A stretch of DNA of 64,000 nucleotides from Caulobacter sp. SL161 (GTDB lineage: Bacteria > Pseudomonadota > Alphaproteobacteria > Caulobacterales > Caulobacteraceae). The translations under genes and the position numbers were made by a program. Positions 35,374 through 44,271 of the stretch are shown in pieces. The stretch's first letter is position 1, and every line of letters begins with the position of its first letter. Below the pieces are notes generated by a model that worked only from the letters and a program-made list of their open reading frames with translations, ran no database searches and was not told the DNA's origin. The stretch is taken from assembly GCF_026672375.1 (NCBI RefSeq), contig NZ_JAPPRA010000001.1:2232001-2296000 (forward strand), written 5' to 3'.

Positions 35374-35490
35374 ATGGGGGCGGCAAGTAGGAACGTTCGC
35401 AGCGCTGTGCGCTCGGAATTCGCAAGGTCGAAGCGCGTACGATCAATCACTCGCCGTCAGGGGCGCTACCCCTCTCTCTACATCCCTTGA
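35374..35490 (+). CDS. Possible 38-residue basic small protein (doubtful)
   Basis: ATG at 35374 follows GGGGGAGG seven bases upstream, a strong ribosome-binding site. The product is basic and begins MGAASRNVRSAVRSEFARSK, ending RRQGRYPSLYIP. No similarity is recognised and the frame is short, so it may be chance. An in-frame GTG sits two codons earlier. Confidence 0.25.
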   Translation: MGAASRNVRSAVRSEFARSKRVRSITRRQGRYPSLYIP

Positions 35491-35559
35491 GCGAGCGATC
35501 GCGTGGTGTGGCGTACACACGCCTCGACGTCACCGGCCGGCAAAGCGTAGCTTTCCGTC

Positions 35560-36066
35560 ATGACGCTCGAACTCTCAACGAACCGCCTGAGGATGCGACC
35601 GCCGGTTCAGGCCGACCTTGATGCCTGGGCGGCCTTTGACGCCGATCCTGTGGCGACCCGATTCTTCGGTGGACCCAAGGCGCGGGACGTTGCCTGGGAC
35701 GGCCTCGCCCTTGCGGCGGGCATGTGGGCGCTGCGCGGCTGCGGGCTGTTTTCGGTGTTCGAGGCTGATACTGGCCACTGGGTCGGTCGTGTCGGTCCGT
35801 GGGTTCCGGAAGCGCCCGACCGCGCAGAGGTCGGCTGGGCGATTTTGCCAGCCTTCTGGGGGCGCGGCTACGCGACTGAGGCGGCGGCCGCCGCCGTCGG
35901 CTGGGCCTTCATGCACCTTGGCTGGAGCGAAGCCCGCCACCGGATCGACCCCGGCAACACCCCTTCGGTCGCGGTGGCTGAGCGTATCGGCTCACGCTGG
36001 CTGCGCACCGACATCAACCCCGACGGCCAGACCGTCGAAATCTACGGACAGTCGCGGAAGGCCTAG
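35560..36066 (+). CDS. GNAT family N-acetyltransferase (RimJ/RimL-like)
   Basis: A 168-residue acetyl-CoA-dependent acetyltransferase. TNRLRMRPPVQADLDAWAAF is the usual start of RimJ/RimL-like enzymes; EVGWAILPAFWGRGYATEAA contains the acetyl-CoA pyrophosphate-binding R/Q-x-x-G-x-G/A loop (RGYATEA), and IDPGNTPSVAVAERIGSRW is the NxxSxxxxEKxG-like motif B. Substrate unknown. It is inserted between rnc and era, which are usually adjacent, with a hairpin-rich gap before it. Confidence 0.9.
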   Translation: MTLELSTNRLRMRPPVQADLDAWAAFDADPVATRFFGGPKARDVAWDGLALAAGMWALRGCGLFSVFEADTGHWVGRVGPWVPEAPDRAEVGWAILPAFWGRGYATEAAAAAVGWAFMHLGWSEARHRIDPGNTPSVAVAERIGSRWLRTDINPDGQTVEIYGQSRKA

Positions 36067-36106
36067 GGGGAGGAATTCCGGTCCCGCTGTGCTACACGCA
36101 CGCGCA

Positions 36107-37057
36107 ATGACTGACACCACCTCCCAAACTCGTGCGGGTTTCGCCGCCATCATCGGCGCGCCCAACGCCGGCAAGTCCACCCTGGTCAACCGCATGGTCG
36201 GGGCCAAGGTCTCGATCGTCACCCAGAAGGTCCAGACCACCCGCTTCCCCGTGCGTGGCGTCGCTATCGAGGGCGACACCCAGATCGTCCTCGTCGACAC
36301 GCCCGGGATCTTCAGCCCGCGCCGGCGCCTGGACCGCGCCATGGTCCGCGCCGCGTGGGCGGGCTCCGAAGAGGCCGAGGCCACCGTCCACCTCGTCGAC
36401 GTGCAGGCCGAGCTGGCCAGTCGCGCCGACAAGGCCACGCCCGGCGAGTACCGCTCGGCCCAGGACGTCCAGACCATCATCGAGGGCCTGAAGGCCGCCG
36501 ACCGCAAGGTGATCCTGGCGCTGAACAAGATCGACGGGATCAAGCGCGACACCCTGCTGGCCGTGGCCAAGGACTTCTTCGACACCGGCGTCTACAGCGA
36601 CGTCTTCATGATCAGCGCCTCGACGGGGGCGGGCGTCGAGGACCTGACCGCCAAGCTGGTTTCACTGATGCCCGAGGGCCCCTGGCTCTATCCGGAAGAC
36701 CAGACCGCCGACCTGCCGGCCCGTCTGCTGGCCGCCGAGATCACCCGCGAGAAGGTCTATCTGCGCGTCCACGAGGAGCTGCCCTATGCGGCCACCGTGG
36801 AAACGACCGCCTTCGAGGAACGCAAGGACGGCTCGGTGCGGATCGAGCAGACCATCCTGGTCGAGCGCGAAGGCCAGCGGGTCATCGTCATCGGCAAGGG
36901 CGGCCAGACCCTGAAGTGGATCGGCCAGGCCTCGCGCGAAGAACTTTGCGACATCCTCGACCGCAAGGTTCACTTGTTCCTGCACGTGAAGGTCAAGGAG
37001 AACTGGGCCGAGGAGCGCGGCCTGTTCAGCGACATTGGCCTCGACTTCGATGTTTGA
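36107..37057 (+). CDS. era: GTPase Era
   Basis: A 316-residue GTPase that binds 16S rRNA and helps mature the 30S subunit. G1 is GAPNAGKST, G3 is DTPG, G4 is NKID and G5 ISAS. The C-terminal KH domain has IVIGKGGQTLKWIGQASREE. Start ATG at 36107 (MTDTTSQTRAGF) puts the G domain at the usual distance; AGGGGGAGG lies ~30 bases upstream, at the end of the GNAT gene. Its stop overlaps the start of the NAT gene by 8 bases. Confidence 0.97.
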   Translation: MTDTTSQTRAGFAAIIGAPNAGKSTLVNRMVGAKVSIVTQKVQTTRFPVRGVAIEGDTQIVLVDTPGIFSPRRRLDRAMVRAAWAGSEEAEATVHLVDVQAELASRADKATPGEYRSAQDVQTIIEGLKAADRKVILALNKIDGIKRDTLLAVAKDFFDTGVYSDVFMISASTGAGVEDLTAKLVSLMPEGPWLYPEDQTADLPARLLAAEITREKVYLRVHEELPYAATVETTAFEERKDGSVRIEQTILVEREGQRVIVIGKGGQTLKWIGQASREELCDILDRKVHLFLHVKVKENWAEERGLFSDIGLDFDV

Positions 37058-37901
37058 CGCGCCGGCCCCAGCTGTCGACCTGGACGCCTATTTCGCGCGC
37101 ATCGGCTATGACGGCCCGCGCGAGGCGACCCTGGACGTGCTGCGGGCCATCGCCTTCCGCCATCCGGACGCCATCCCGTTCGAGAACCTCGATGTGCTCC
37201 TGGGACGCGGGATCAGCATCGTTCCGGCCGATGTCGACGCCAAGCTGATCGGCGCCGGGCGGGGCGGCTACTGTTACGAGCAGAACGGCCTCTTGAAGCG
37301 CGTGCTGCAGGCGCTGGGCTTCCGGGTCGAGGGCTTGATGGCCCGCGTGCTGTGGATGGCGCCGGAAGGCGCGCCGCCGCGTCCGCGCTCGCACCAGGTG
37401 CTGGGCGTCACGATTGACGGCGAGACCTGGCTGGCCGACGCCGGCTTTGGCGGCTGCGTGCTGACCGCGCCGCTGCGCCTGTTCTCGGATGAGGTTCAGG
37501 ACAGCCCGCACGGCAAGTTCCGCATCGTCGACACGCAGACCAATGGCGTCGCCGAGCGTCAGGTCCAGGCCGATCTGTCGGGCCGGTGGGCGCCGCTGTA
37601 TCAGGTGTCGCAAGGCGCCTGGGCCGAGGTCGATTACGAGCAGGCCAATTTCTACACCTACACCCACCCCAGCTCGCACTTCACCTGGAGCATGACGGTG
37701 GGACGCACGACGCCGACCGCGCGCTACGCCTTGAAGAACAACCGCTTTACGCACCGCGATGTCACCGGCGCGGTCGTCGAGCAGCGCGACCTGAGCGTCG
37801 ATGAGCTGGAGGCGACTCTGCGCCAGGTGATCGGCCTGCCGGTTGAGGCCGACTGGCGGCCGGTGCTGGAAAAGGTCGTGGCGTGGGGAACGCCGTCCTG
37901 A
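37050..37901 (+). CDS. Arylamine N-acetyltransferase
   Basis: A 283-residue NAT (Pfam Acetyltransf_2). The catalytic triad is visible: Cys in AGRGGYCYEQNGLLKRVL, His in RSHQVLGVTI and Asp in WLADAGFGGCVLTAPLRL. FENLDVLLGRGI is the family N-terminal motif. It transfers acetyl from CoA to arylamines or hydrazines. ATG at 37050 overlaps the era stop by 8 bases, so coupling is likely; a TTG at 37035 is an alternative. It is an insertion in the normal era–recO pair and is followed by a long palindromic repeat. Confidence 0.93.
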   Translation: MFDAPAPAVDLDAYFARIGYDGPREATLDVLRAIAFRHPDAIPFENLDVLLGRGISIVPADVDAKLIGAGRGGYCYEQNGLLKRVLQALGFRVEGLMARVLWMAPEGAPPRPRSHQVLGVTIDGETWLADAGFGGCVLTAPLRLFSDEVQDSPHGKFRIVDTQTNGVAERQVQADLSGRWAPLYQVSQGAWAEVDYEQANFYTYTHPSSHFTWSMTVGRTTPTARYALKNNRFTHRDVTGAVVEQRDLSVDELEATLRQVIGLPVEADWRPVLEKVVAWGTPS

Positions 37902-37910
37902 CCCCCGCAA

Positions 37911-38044
37911 CCTTCTCCCAGAGGGAGAAGGAGGGGCCCGCGTCCGCAGGGCGTGGGAGGATGAGGGGTTACACCCCTGGCCGTCGAAACCCCTCACCCT
38001 CCCAGGCTTCGCCCGGGCCCCTCCCTCTCCCCTTGGGAGAGGGT
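37911..38044. repeat. Nested palindromic repeat ending at the recO start
   Basis: CCTTCTCCC/GGGAGAAGG (37911–37919, 37923–37931) is followed by a larger nested palindrome in which AGGAGGGGCCCG and GGGAGGATGAGGGGTT on the left mirror AACCCCTCACCCTCCC and CGGGCCCCTCC on the right. A last hairpin CCCTCTCCC/GGGAGAGGG (38023–38031, 38035–38043) ends three bases before the recO ATG. The right arm of that hairpin supplies the only purine-rich ribosome-binding site of recO. The whole reads like a mobile intergenic repeat. Confidence 0.8.
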
Positions 38045-38046
38045 GC

Positions 38047-38784
38047 ATGAGTCTGGAGTGGGAAGACGAGGCGTTCGTGCTCAGCGTCCGCTCGCACGGC
38101 GAGACGGGGGCCATTGTCGAACTCCTGACTGAGGCGCGGGGCAAGGTCGCCGCGCATGTGGCCGGCGCGGCGTCGCGGCGGATGAAGCCCTTCCTGCAGC
38201 CCGGCGCGCGGGTGATCGCCCGCTACCGGGCCAAGGTCGAGGGGCAACTGGGCTCGGCCGCTTTGGAGCCGATGGGCGAGGGGCCCTCAAGCTTGTTCGA
38301 TGATCGCCTGGCCCTGGCCGGCCTGTCGGCGGCGGCGGCGGTCGCCGCAGCCGCCCTACCGGAGCGCGAGGCCCATCCCGGAGCGTTCCACGCGCTGGAG
38401 GCGCTGATCCGCGTGCTGGAAATCCCCGACATCTGGCCCGCCGTCTATGTCCGCTACGAGGCCGGATTGCTGCAGGAGCTGGGCTTTGGCCTGGATCTTT
38501 CCAAATGCGCGGCCACCGGGTCGTTCGACGATCTCGTCTATGTCAGTCCCCGCACGGGCCGCGCGGTCAGTCGCGAGGCGGGCAAGCCCTATCATGACAA
38601 GCTGCTGCCGTTGCCGCCGTTCATGCTGTCCTCGCAGGGCGGGCTGGCGGAAGGCGACGTGAAGGCGGGCCTGGACATCACCGGCCATTTTCTGGAGCAG
38701 TTCGTCTTCGGGCCCTTGAACAGGCCGCTGCCGCCAGCCAGGCTTTGGCTGCTGGATCGCCTGGCCGAGGCCGATAAGCTCTAA
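38047..38784 (+). CDS. recO: DNA repair protein RecO
   Basis: A 245-residue protein of the RecFOR pathway that loads RecA onto SSB-coated DNA. The N-terminal OB-fold is EDEAFVLSVRSHGETGAIVE with LLTEARGKVAAHVAGAAS; the C-terminal helical part includes ALIRVLEIPDIWPAVYVRYE, LLQELGFGLDLSKCAATGS and RLWLLDRL. Only one Cys (KCAATG) of the usual zinc-site set is present, which is common in this class. The ribosome-binding site lies within the repeat hairpin directly upstream. It closes the pdxJ–recO cluster. Confidence 0.94.
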   Translation: MSLEWEDEAFVLSVRSHGETGAIVELLTEARGKVAAHVAGAASRRMKPFLQPGARVIARYRAKVEGQLGSAALEPMGEGPSSLFDDRLALAGLSAAAAVAAAALPEREAHPGAFHALEALIRVLEIPDIWPAVYVRYEAGLLQELGFGLDLSKCAATGSFDDLVYVSPRTGRAVSREAGKPYHDKLLPLPPFMLSSQGGLAEGDVKAGLDITGHFLEQFVFGPLNRPLPPARLWLLDRLAEADKL

Positions 38785-38837
38785 GAACCGTCACACAGCG
38801 GCGCTATCGCGAATTCTCAGTCTATTGGAGTACCGCC

Positions 38838-40424
38838 ATGTCCGTCCTCGATCGCTACGCCCTGAGCCGTCGTCGCATGCTGGCGGTGTTTGGCGGGGCC
38901 GCCGTTTCCGCTATGTCCATCCCGCTGGAGAGCGGCAAGGCCCTGGCTCAGGCGGTGTTTCAGACCTATCCGTTCCAGTTGGGCGTGGCCTCCGGCGACC
39001 CGTCGCCGGACGGGTTCGTGATCTGGACGCGTCTGGCGCCCGAGCCGCTGGAGATCGGCTATGGCATGCCCAGCGCGCCCGTCGCTGTCGAATGGGAAGT
39101 CGCCGACGCGCCGAACATGCGCAACATCGTGGCCAAGGGGACGGCGATCGCGCCGCCGGAGCTGGGCCATGCCGTGCACGTCGAAGTCGGCGGGCTGCAG
39201 CCGAACCGGGACTATTGGTACCGCTTCATTGCGGGCCGCGAGCGCAGCCTGACGGGCCGCGCCCGGACGACGCCCGCGATGGGCGCCGCGCTGGATCGCG
39301 TGCGCTTCGCGGTCGCTGGTTGCCAACACTACGAGCAGGGCTACTACACGGCCTATCGCCGTTTGGCTGAGGACAATCCCGACTTCGTGTTCTGCTACGG
39401 CGACTACATCTACGAGTATCGTGGCAACCGGGTCTGGAACAGCGCCAGCGGTCCGGTGGAGAACGTACGCCAGCATTTCGGCGGCGAGATCTACAGCCTC
39501 GACGACTACCGCCGCCGCTACGCCCAGTACAAGATGGACCCCGACCTGCAGGCCGCCCACGCGGCCGCGCCGTGGTTCACGGTCTGGGACGACCACGAGA
39601 TCGACAACAACTGGGTCACCGACCTCGACCAGGACGGCGTCGATCCCAAGATCTTCAACCTGCGCCGCCAGGCCGCCGTCCAGGCCTACTACGAGAACAT
39701 GCCGCTGCGGGCGTCGAGCTTCCCGACCGGCACGTCGCTGCAGATCTATCGCCGGGCGACCTATGGTCAGCTCTTGAACCTGAACCTGTTGGATACGCGC
39801 CAGTATCGCACCGACCAGCCCTGCGGCGATCGCTTCGGCTATTGCGACGCCGTGGAGGCTTCGCGCGCCGAGGTGATCGGCCAGGTTCAGGAAAAGTGGC
39901 TGACCAACGGCCTGATCGAGTCCAAGTCGACCTGGAACGTGCTGGCCCAGCAGATCATGATGATGGACCTCGACCGCGAGCCGGGCGAGGGCAAGGCGGT
40001 CAATCCGGACTCGTGGGCGGGCTATCGCATGCCGCGTAACCGCCTGCTGCAGACCATCCGCGACCGCAAGGTCGGCAATGTGGTGGTGCTCACCGGCGAC
40101 GAGCACCAGAACTACGCCGGTGATCTCTATCTCGACGGCGCCAAGGCTGAAGGGGCTCCGATCGCGTCGGAGTTTGTCGTCACCTCGATCAGCTCCGGCG
40201 GCGACGGGACCGACCAGCGCGCCGACATGGCCAGGATCCAGGCCGCCAATCCGATCCTCAAGTTCAACAACGCCCAGCGCGGCTATGCGCTCTGCGACGT
40301 GACACCCAAGGCTTTCGTCACCGAGTTCAAGGTGCTGGACGCGATCACCCGCCGGGACGGCAAGCTGTCGACCCGCGCCAAATGGGCGCTGGAGGCCGGA
40401 AAGACGGGGATCGTTCAGGCGTAA
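38838..40424 (+). CDS. phoD: Alkaline phosphatase D family protein (PhoD), Tat-exported
   Basis: A 528-residue phosphodiesterase/phosphatase. The N-terminus LSRRRMLAVFGGAAVSAMSI is a twin-arginine signal. A PhoD N-terminal Ig-like domain is seen at FQLGVASGDPSPDGFVIWTR, and the metal-binding catalytic domain at VAGCQHYEQGYYTAYRRLAE, FCYGDYIYEYRG, WDDHEIDNNWVTDLDQDG and VLTGDEHQNYAGDLYLDG. The GDxxY, DxHE and D/E-H motifs bind Fe/Ca in PhoD. GGAG precedes the ATG. It probably acts in the periplasm to release phosphate, but no Pho-box-like repeat is obvious upstream. Confidence 0.94.
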   Translation: MSVLDRYALSRRRMLAVFGGAAVSAMSIPLESGKALAQAVFQTYPFQLGVASGDPSPDGFVIWTRLAPEPLEIGYGMPSAPVAVEWEVADAPNMRNIVAKGTAIAPPELGHAVHVEVGGLQPNRDYWYRFIAGRERSLTGRARTTPAMGAALDRVRFAVAGCQHYEQGYYTAYRRLAEDNPDFVFCYGDYIYEYRGNRVWNSASGPVENVRQHFGGEIYSLDDYRRRYAQYKMDPDLQAAHAAAPWFTVWDDHEIDNNWVTDLDQDGVDPKIFNLRRQAAVQAYYENMPLRASSFPTGTSLQIYRRATYGQLLNLNLLDTRQYRTDQPCGDRFGYCDAVEASRAEVIGQVQEKWLTNGLIESKSTWNVLAQQIMMMDLDREPGEGKAVNPDSWAGYRMPRNRLLQTIRDRKVGNVVVLTGDEHQNYAGDLYLDGAKAEGAPIASEFVVTSISSGGDGTDQRADMARIQAANPILKFNNAQRGYALCDVTPKAFVTEFKVLDAITRRDGKLSTRAKWALEAGKTGIVQA

Positions 40425-40440
40425 GAGGGCCTGACCGCTC

Positions 40441-40496
40441 GAATCGTCGAGGGGATTTCTGCTAGACTCCTTCCCCGGAGTAACGAATCCCCTCGA
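40441..40496. promoter_or_regulatory. parC promoter region with perfect inverted repeat and two GANTC sites
   Basis: TCGAGGGGATT (40447–40457) is mirrored exactly by AATCCCCTCGA (40486–40496), the second arm ending on the A of the parC ATG. Between them GCTAGACT (40461–40468) resembles the Caulobacter sigma-73 −10 box GCTANAWC. GAATC sites at 40441 and 40485 are potential CcrM methylation sites, one at the edge of each arm. Function as operator is inferred. Confidence 0.5.
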
Positions 40497-42775
40497 TGAA
40501 CAAGCCTGTCCTTCCTCCCCCCGGCGGCCCTGACGACGGCGACCGCATTCTCGACGAGCCGCTGACCGAAGCGCTGTCGCGGCGCTATCTGGCCTATGCG
40601 CTCTCGACGATCGGCTCGCGGGCGCTCCCCGACGTGCGCGACGGCTTGAAGCCCGTGCACCGTCGCGTGCTCTACGCGATGAGCAACATGCGGCTGAACC
40701 CCGACGCCGCGGCGCGCAAGTGCGCCAAGGTGGTCGGCGAGGTGATGGGTAACTTCCACCCGCACGGCGACGCCTCGATCTATGACGCCCTGGTGCGTCT
40801 GGCCCAGGAGTTCAGCCAGCGCATCCCGCTGGTCGAGGGGCAGGGCAACTTCGGCAATATCGACGGCGATAGCGCCGCGGCCATGCGCTACACCGAGTGC
40901 AAGATGACGGAAGCGGCGATGCTTCTGTTGGACGGCATCGACGAAGACGCGGTCGACTTCCGCCCCACCTACGACGGCCAGGACGAAGAGCCGGTCGTGC
41001 TGCCGTCGGGCTTCCCGAACCTGTTGGCCAACGGCTCGTCGGGCATCGCGGTGGGCATGGCCACCTCGATCCCGCCACACAACGCCGCCGAGCTGATCGA
41101 CGCCTGCCAGCTGCTGCTGGCCAATCCCGACGCGACGACGGCGGACCTGCTGGAAAAGGTCCCGGGGCCGGACTTCCCGACCGGCGGCGTGATCGTCGAG
41201 TCCCGCGCGTCCTTGCTGGAAACCTACGAGACCGGTCGCGGCGGCGTGCGCATGCGCGCCAAGTGGGAGAAGGAAGACACCGGGCGCGGGACGTACCAGA
41301 TCGTCGTCACCGAGATCCCGTACCAGGTGAAGAAGTCGGATCTGGTCGAGCAGCTGGCCGACCTGATCGACAGCAAGAAGGCCGCCCTCTTGGGTGACGT
41401 CCGCGACGAGAGCGCCGAGGACATCCGGCTTGTGCTGGAGCCTAAGTCCAAGAACGTCGAGCCCGAAGTGCTGATGGAGAGCCTGTTCAAGCTCTCGGCG
41501 CTGGAGAGCCGCTTCCCGGTCAATATCAACGTGCTGGACGCACGCGGCACGCCGGGCGTGATGGGTCTCAAGCAGGCCCTGATGGCCTTCCTGGCTCACC
41601 GCCGCGAGGTGCTGACCCGCAGGGCGCGTCACCGTCTGGCCAAGATCGAAGCCCGTCTGCATATCCTGGACGGCTTGCTGATCGCCTATCTGAACCTCGA
41701 CGAGGTCATTCGGATCGTCCGCTACGAGGACAAGCCGAAGGAAAAGCTGATCGAGACCTTTGGCCTGTCCGACATCCAGGCCGACGCCATCCTCAACACC
41801 CGCCTGCGCCAACTGGCCAAGCTGGAGGAGATGGAAATCCGTCGCGAACACGCCGAACTGGTGGAAGAGCGCGACGGCATTCTGGCCATGCTGGCCAGTG
41901 AGGCCAAGCAGTGGAAGCTGGTCGGCGTGGGTCTCTCCGAGGTCCGCGCGGCGCTGCTCAAGATCAAGCATCCGCTGGACAAGCCGCGCCCCACGGGCGT
42001 TACCGGTCGTTCGGTGTTCGGCGAGGCTCCGCAGGTCGACGCCGACGCCGCCATCGAGGCGATGATCGTGCGCGAGCCGATCACGATCATCCTGTCCGAG
42101 CGCGGCTGGATCCGCGCCGCCAAGGGCAAGATCGATGATCCCTCGGAGCTGAAGTTCAAGGAAGGCGACAAGCTGGGCTTCCTGGTCCCGGCCGAGACCA
42201 CCGACAAGCTGCTGATCTTCTCCAGCGACGGCCGCTTCTTCACGCTGGGCTGTGACAAGCTGCCCAGCGCGCGCGGTCACGGCGAGCCGGTGCGGATGAT
42301 GATCGAGCTGGACGACAAGGTGAAGATCATCGAGGTCTTCCCGTTCAAGGCTGGCCGCAAACGCATTCTGGCCTCGAAGGGCGGCTATGGCTTCCTGATG
42401 CCCGAGGAAGAAGCCCTGGCCAACCGCAAGGCCGGCAAGCAGGTCCTGAACGTCGGCAATGAAGGCGCGGCCTTCTGCCTGGAAGCCGTCGGCGACCAGC
42501 TGGCGGTGATCGGCGACAACGGCAAGATCCTGATCTTCCCGCTGGAGGAGCTGCCCGAAATGCCGCGCGGCAAGGGCGTCAAGCTGCAGGCCTATCGCGA
42601 AGGCGGTCTGCGCGATGGCCTGTCGTTCAACGCCGAAACGGGCGCCTACTGGATCGACACCGCCGGCCGTCGCCGTGACTGGGCCGAGTGGAAGGAATGG
42701 GTGGGCCGCCGCGCCGGCGCCGGGAAGCTGGTTCCCAAGGGCTTCGCCACCAACAAGCGGTTCCGGCCCAAATGA
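40496..42775 (+). CDS. parC: DNA topoisomerase IV subunit A
   Basis: A 759-residue type IIA topoisomerase subunit that decatenates daughter chromosomes with Par[21 protein letters not shown] opens the winged-helix domain; the catalytic Tyr lies in [16 protein letters not shown]. The quinolone-determining region is [15 protein letters not shown], with Ala at the E. coli Ser80 position and Asp at the Glu84 position. The C-terminal half-pinwheel ([40 protein letters not shown]) lacks a GyrA box, separating it from gyrA at 56 kb. Its stop overlaps the next gene's ATG. Confidence 0.97.
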   Translation: MNKPVLPPPGGPDDGDRILDEPLTEALSRRYLAYALSTIGSRALPDVRDGLKPVHRRVLYAMSNMRLNPDAAARKCAKVVGEVMGNFHPHGDASIYDALVRLAQEFSQRIPLVEGQGNFGNIDGDSAAAMRYTECKMTEAAMLLLDGIDEDAVDFRPTYDGQDEEPVVLPSGFPNLLANGSSGIAVGMATSIPPHNAAELIDACQLLLANPDATTADLLEKVPGPDFPTGGVIVESRASLLETYETGRGGVRMRAKWEKEDTGRGTYQIVVTEIPYQVKKSDLVEQLADLIDSKKAALLGDVRDESAEDIRLVLEPKSKNVEPEVLMESLFKLSALESRFPVNINVLDARGTPGVMGLKQALMAFLAHRREVLTRRARHRLAKIEARLHILDGLLIAYLNLDEVIRIVRYEDKPKEKLIETFGLSDIQADAILNTRLRQLAKLEEMEIRREHAELVEERDGILAMLASEAKQWKLVGVGLSEVRAALLKIKHPLDKPRPTGVTGRSVFGEAPQVDADAAIEAMIVREPITIILSERGWIRAAKGKIDDPSELKFKEGDKLGFLVPAETTDKLLIFSSDGRFFTLGCDKLPSARGHGEPVRMMIELDDKVKIIEVFPFKAGRKRILASKGGYGFLMPEEEALANRKAGKQVLNVGNEGAAFCLEAVGDQLAVIGDNGKILIFPLEELPEMPRGKGVKLQAYREGGLRDGLSFNAETGAYWIDTAGRRRDWAEWKEWVGRRAGAGKLVPKGFATNKRFRPK

Positions 42776-44160
42776 GGATCGGACGGCTGCGTCGCCGCGC
42801 GTTGAGCCTTATGGCCGGCGTCTTCGGCTGCGCGGCCGTCGCCGCGACCCCGGCCTTGGCCCTGCCGAAGGGCAAGCCGCAGGAGGGGGGCTTCAACGCC
42901 GAACGCCTCAAGCGCCTCGACGATCATATGCAGGCTATGGTCGACCGGGGGCAGGTCGCCGGCGCGGTGACCGTTCTGGCGCGGCATGGCCGTGTGGTGC
43001 ACGCCCGCGCCTTCGGGCGCCGTGTGCTGGGCGGCGATCCGATGCCGATGGACGCGATCTTCCGCATCCGCTCCGAGACCAAGCCGGTCACCGGCGTCGC
43101 CATGATGATCCTCTATGAGCAGGGTCTGTGGCGGCTGGACGATCCTGTCAGCCTGCACGTGCCGGAGTTCGCCAATCTCAGGATCGCCAGTGGCGTGGAT
43201 GAGACTGGACAGCCGATCCTGACGCCGGTCTCGCGGTCGCCGACCATGCGCGAGCTGATGACCCATACGGCGGGCTTTGCCTATGGACTGGCCAACGATC
43301 CCAGCAGCCCGGCCGACCAGGCCTATTACCGGGCCGAAGTCCTGCAGTCGGCGTCGCTGAGCGACCTGGTTCAGAAGGTCTCGGGCCTGCCGATGTTCGC
43401 CGAACCCGGACAGCTGTGGCGCTACAGCGTCGCGGCCGACATCCAGGGCTATATCGTCGAAAAGCTGTCGGGTCAGAGCCTGCCGGTGTTCATGCAGGAG
43501 CGCATCTTCACGCCGCTGGGCATGAAGGACACCGCCTTCTATGTGCCCGAGGAGAAGCAAGGCCGGCTGGCGGCGCTGTACGACGGCGATCCGGCCACCG
43601 GGCAGCTGGTCCCTGCGGTCGAGGGGGCCTGGCGCGACGTCAGCAAGCCGCCGGCCGCGCCGCTGGGGGGCGGTGGTTTGCTGTCGACGGCCGGAGATTT
43701 CGCGCGCTTCGCCCAGATGATCCTCAACAAGGGTGAGCTCGACGGCGTCCGGATTCTGAAGCCGGAAACCGTGGGCCTGATGACCCAGAACCATCTGCCC
43801 GAGGGTTTCGTTGTCACCACCAATGGCACCGCAGGGGTTCTGGCGCCGGCGGCTCGGCCTTTCCCGTTCGCGGCGGGCATGGGCTACGGGATCGACATGG
43901 CGGTCGCCGTTGACCCGGCGGCGTCTGGCGCGCCGGTCGGCCCCGGCACTGTCAGCTGGGGCGGCAGCGCGGGCACCTGGTTCTGGATTGATCCGGCCAA
44001 CAACCTGTTTTTCGTCGGCATGATCCAGCGACTGGGTGGGGTGGGCCCCGGCCTTGATGCTCAGTCACGGACCCTGGTCTACCAAGCGCTGGAGCGGCCG
44101 CCGATGCCGCCGGTCCAGGTCTCTGCGAAGGCCCCTGTGCGGCCGACGGTCTCGCGCTGA
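42772..44160 (+). CDS. Secreted serine hydrolase, beta-lactamase/esterase family VIII-like (paralogue 1)
   Basis: A 462-residue protein. [20 protein letters not shown] with AATPALA forms a signal peptide. The SxxK catalytic motif is [15 protein letters not shown] (S-E-T-K); [18 protein letters not shown] supplies the Tyr of the YxN position, and [14 protein letters not shown] takes the place of KTG (here G-G/SAG). Such proteins are usually esterases or D-aminopeptidase-like rather than true beta-lactamases. ATG at 42772 overlaps the parC stop (ATGA), so its translation is coupled to parC. Closely similar in length and motifs to the next gene at 44272, evidently a tandem duplicate. Confidence 0.88.
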   Translation: MRIGRLRRRALSLMAGVFGCAAVAATPALALPKGKPQEGGFNAERLKRLDDHMQAMVDRGQVAGAVTVLARHGRVVHARAFGRRVLGGDPMPMDAIFRIRSETKPVTGVAMMILYEQGLWRLDDPVSLHVPEFANLRIASGVDETGQPILTPVSRSPTMRELMTHTAGFAYGLANDPSSPADQAYYRAEVLQSASLSDLVQKVSGLPMFAEPGQLWRYSVAADIQGYIVEKLSGQSLPVFMQERIFTPLGMKDTAFYVPEEKQGRLAALYDGDPATGQLVPAVEGAWRDVSKPPAAPLGGGGLLSTAGDFARFAQMILNKGELDGVRILKPETVGLMTQNHLPEGFVVTTNGTAGVLAPAARPFPFAAGMGYGIDMAVAVDPAASGAPVGPGTVSWGGSAGTWFWIDPANNLFFVGMIQRLGGVGPGLDAQSRTLVYQALERPPMPPVQVSAKAPVRPTVSR

Positions 44161-44247
44161 CCCAGGCAACACGCCGGCTTCGGCTGAGTTTTCGAAGCGG
44201 CCGAAAATACCGGGTTCCAACCGCCAAGGCGTCGCTCTAAGGTCTCT

Positions 44248-44261
44248 CAAACAATTGTTTG
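44248..44261. promoter_or_regulatory. Perfect 14-bp palindrome upstream of the serine hydrolase operon
   Basis: CAAACAATTGTTTG is fully self-complementary. It ends on the first G of the ribosome-binding site of the gene starting at 44272 and lies in a short AT-rich island. Size and shape suit a TetR- or GntR-type operator; a repressor bound here would block the promoter or start of the downstream four-gene unit. No regulator gene is adjacent. Confidence 0.6.
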
Positions 44262-44271
44262 GGAGGTAGGG

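Noticed and set aside
42688..42771. Upstream extension of the first serine hydrolase
   Set aside because: These codons overlap the end of parC in another frame; the ATG at 42772 overlaps the parC stop in the normal coupled fashion and begins a signal peptide.
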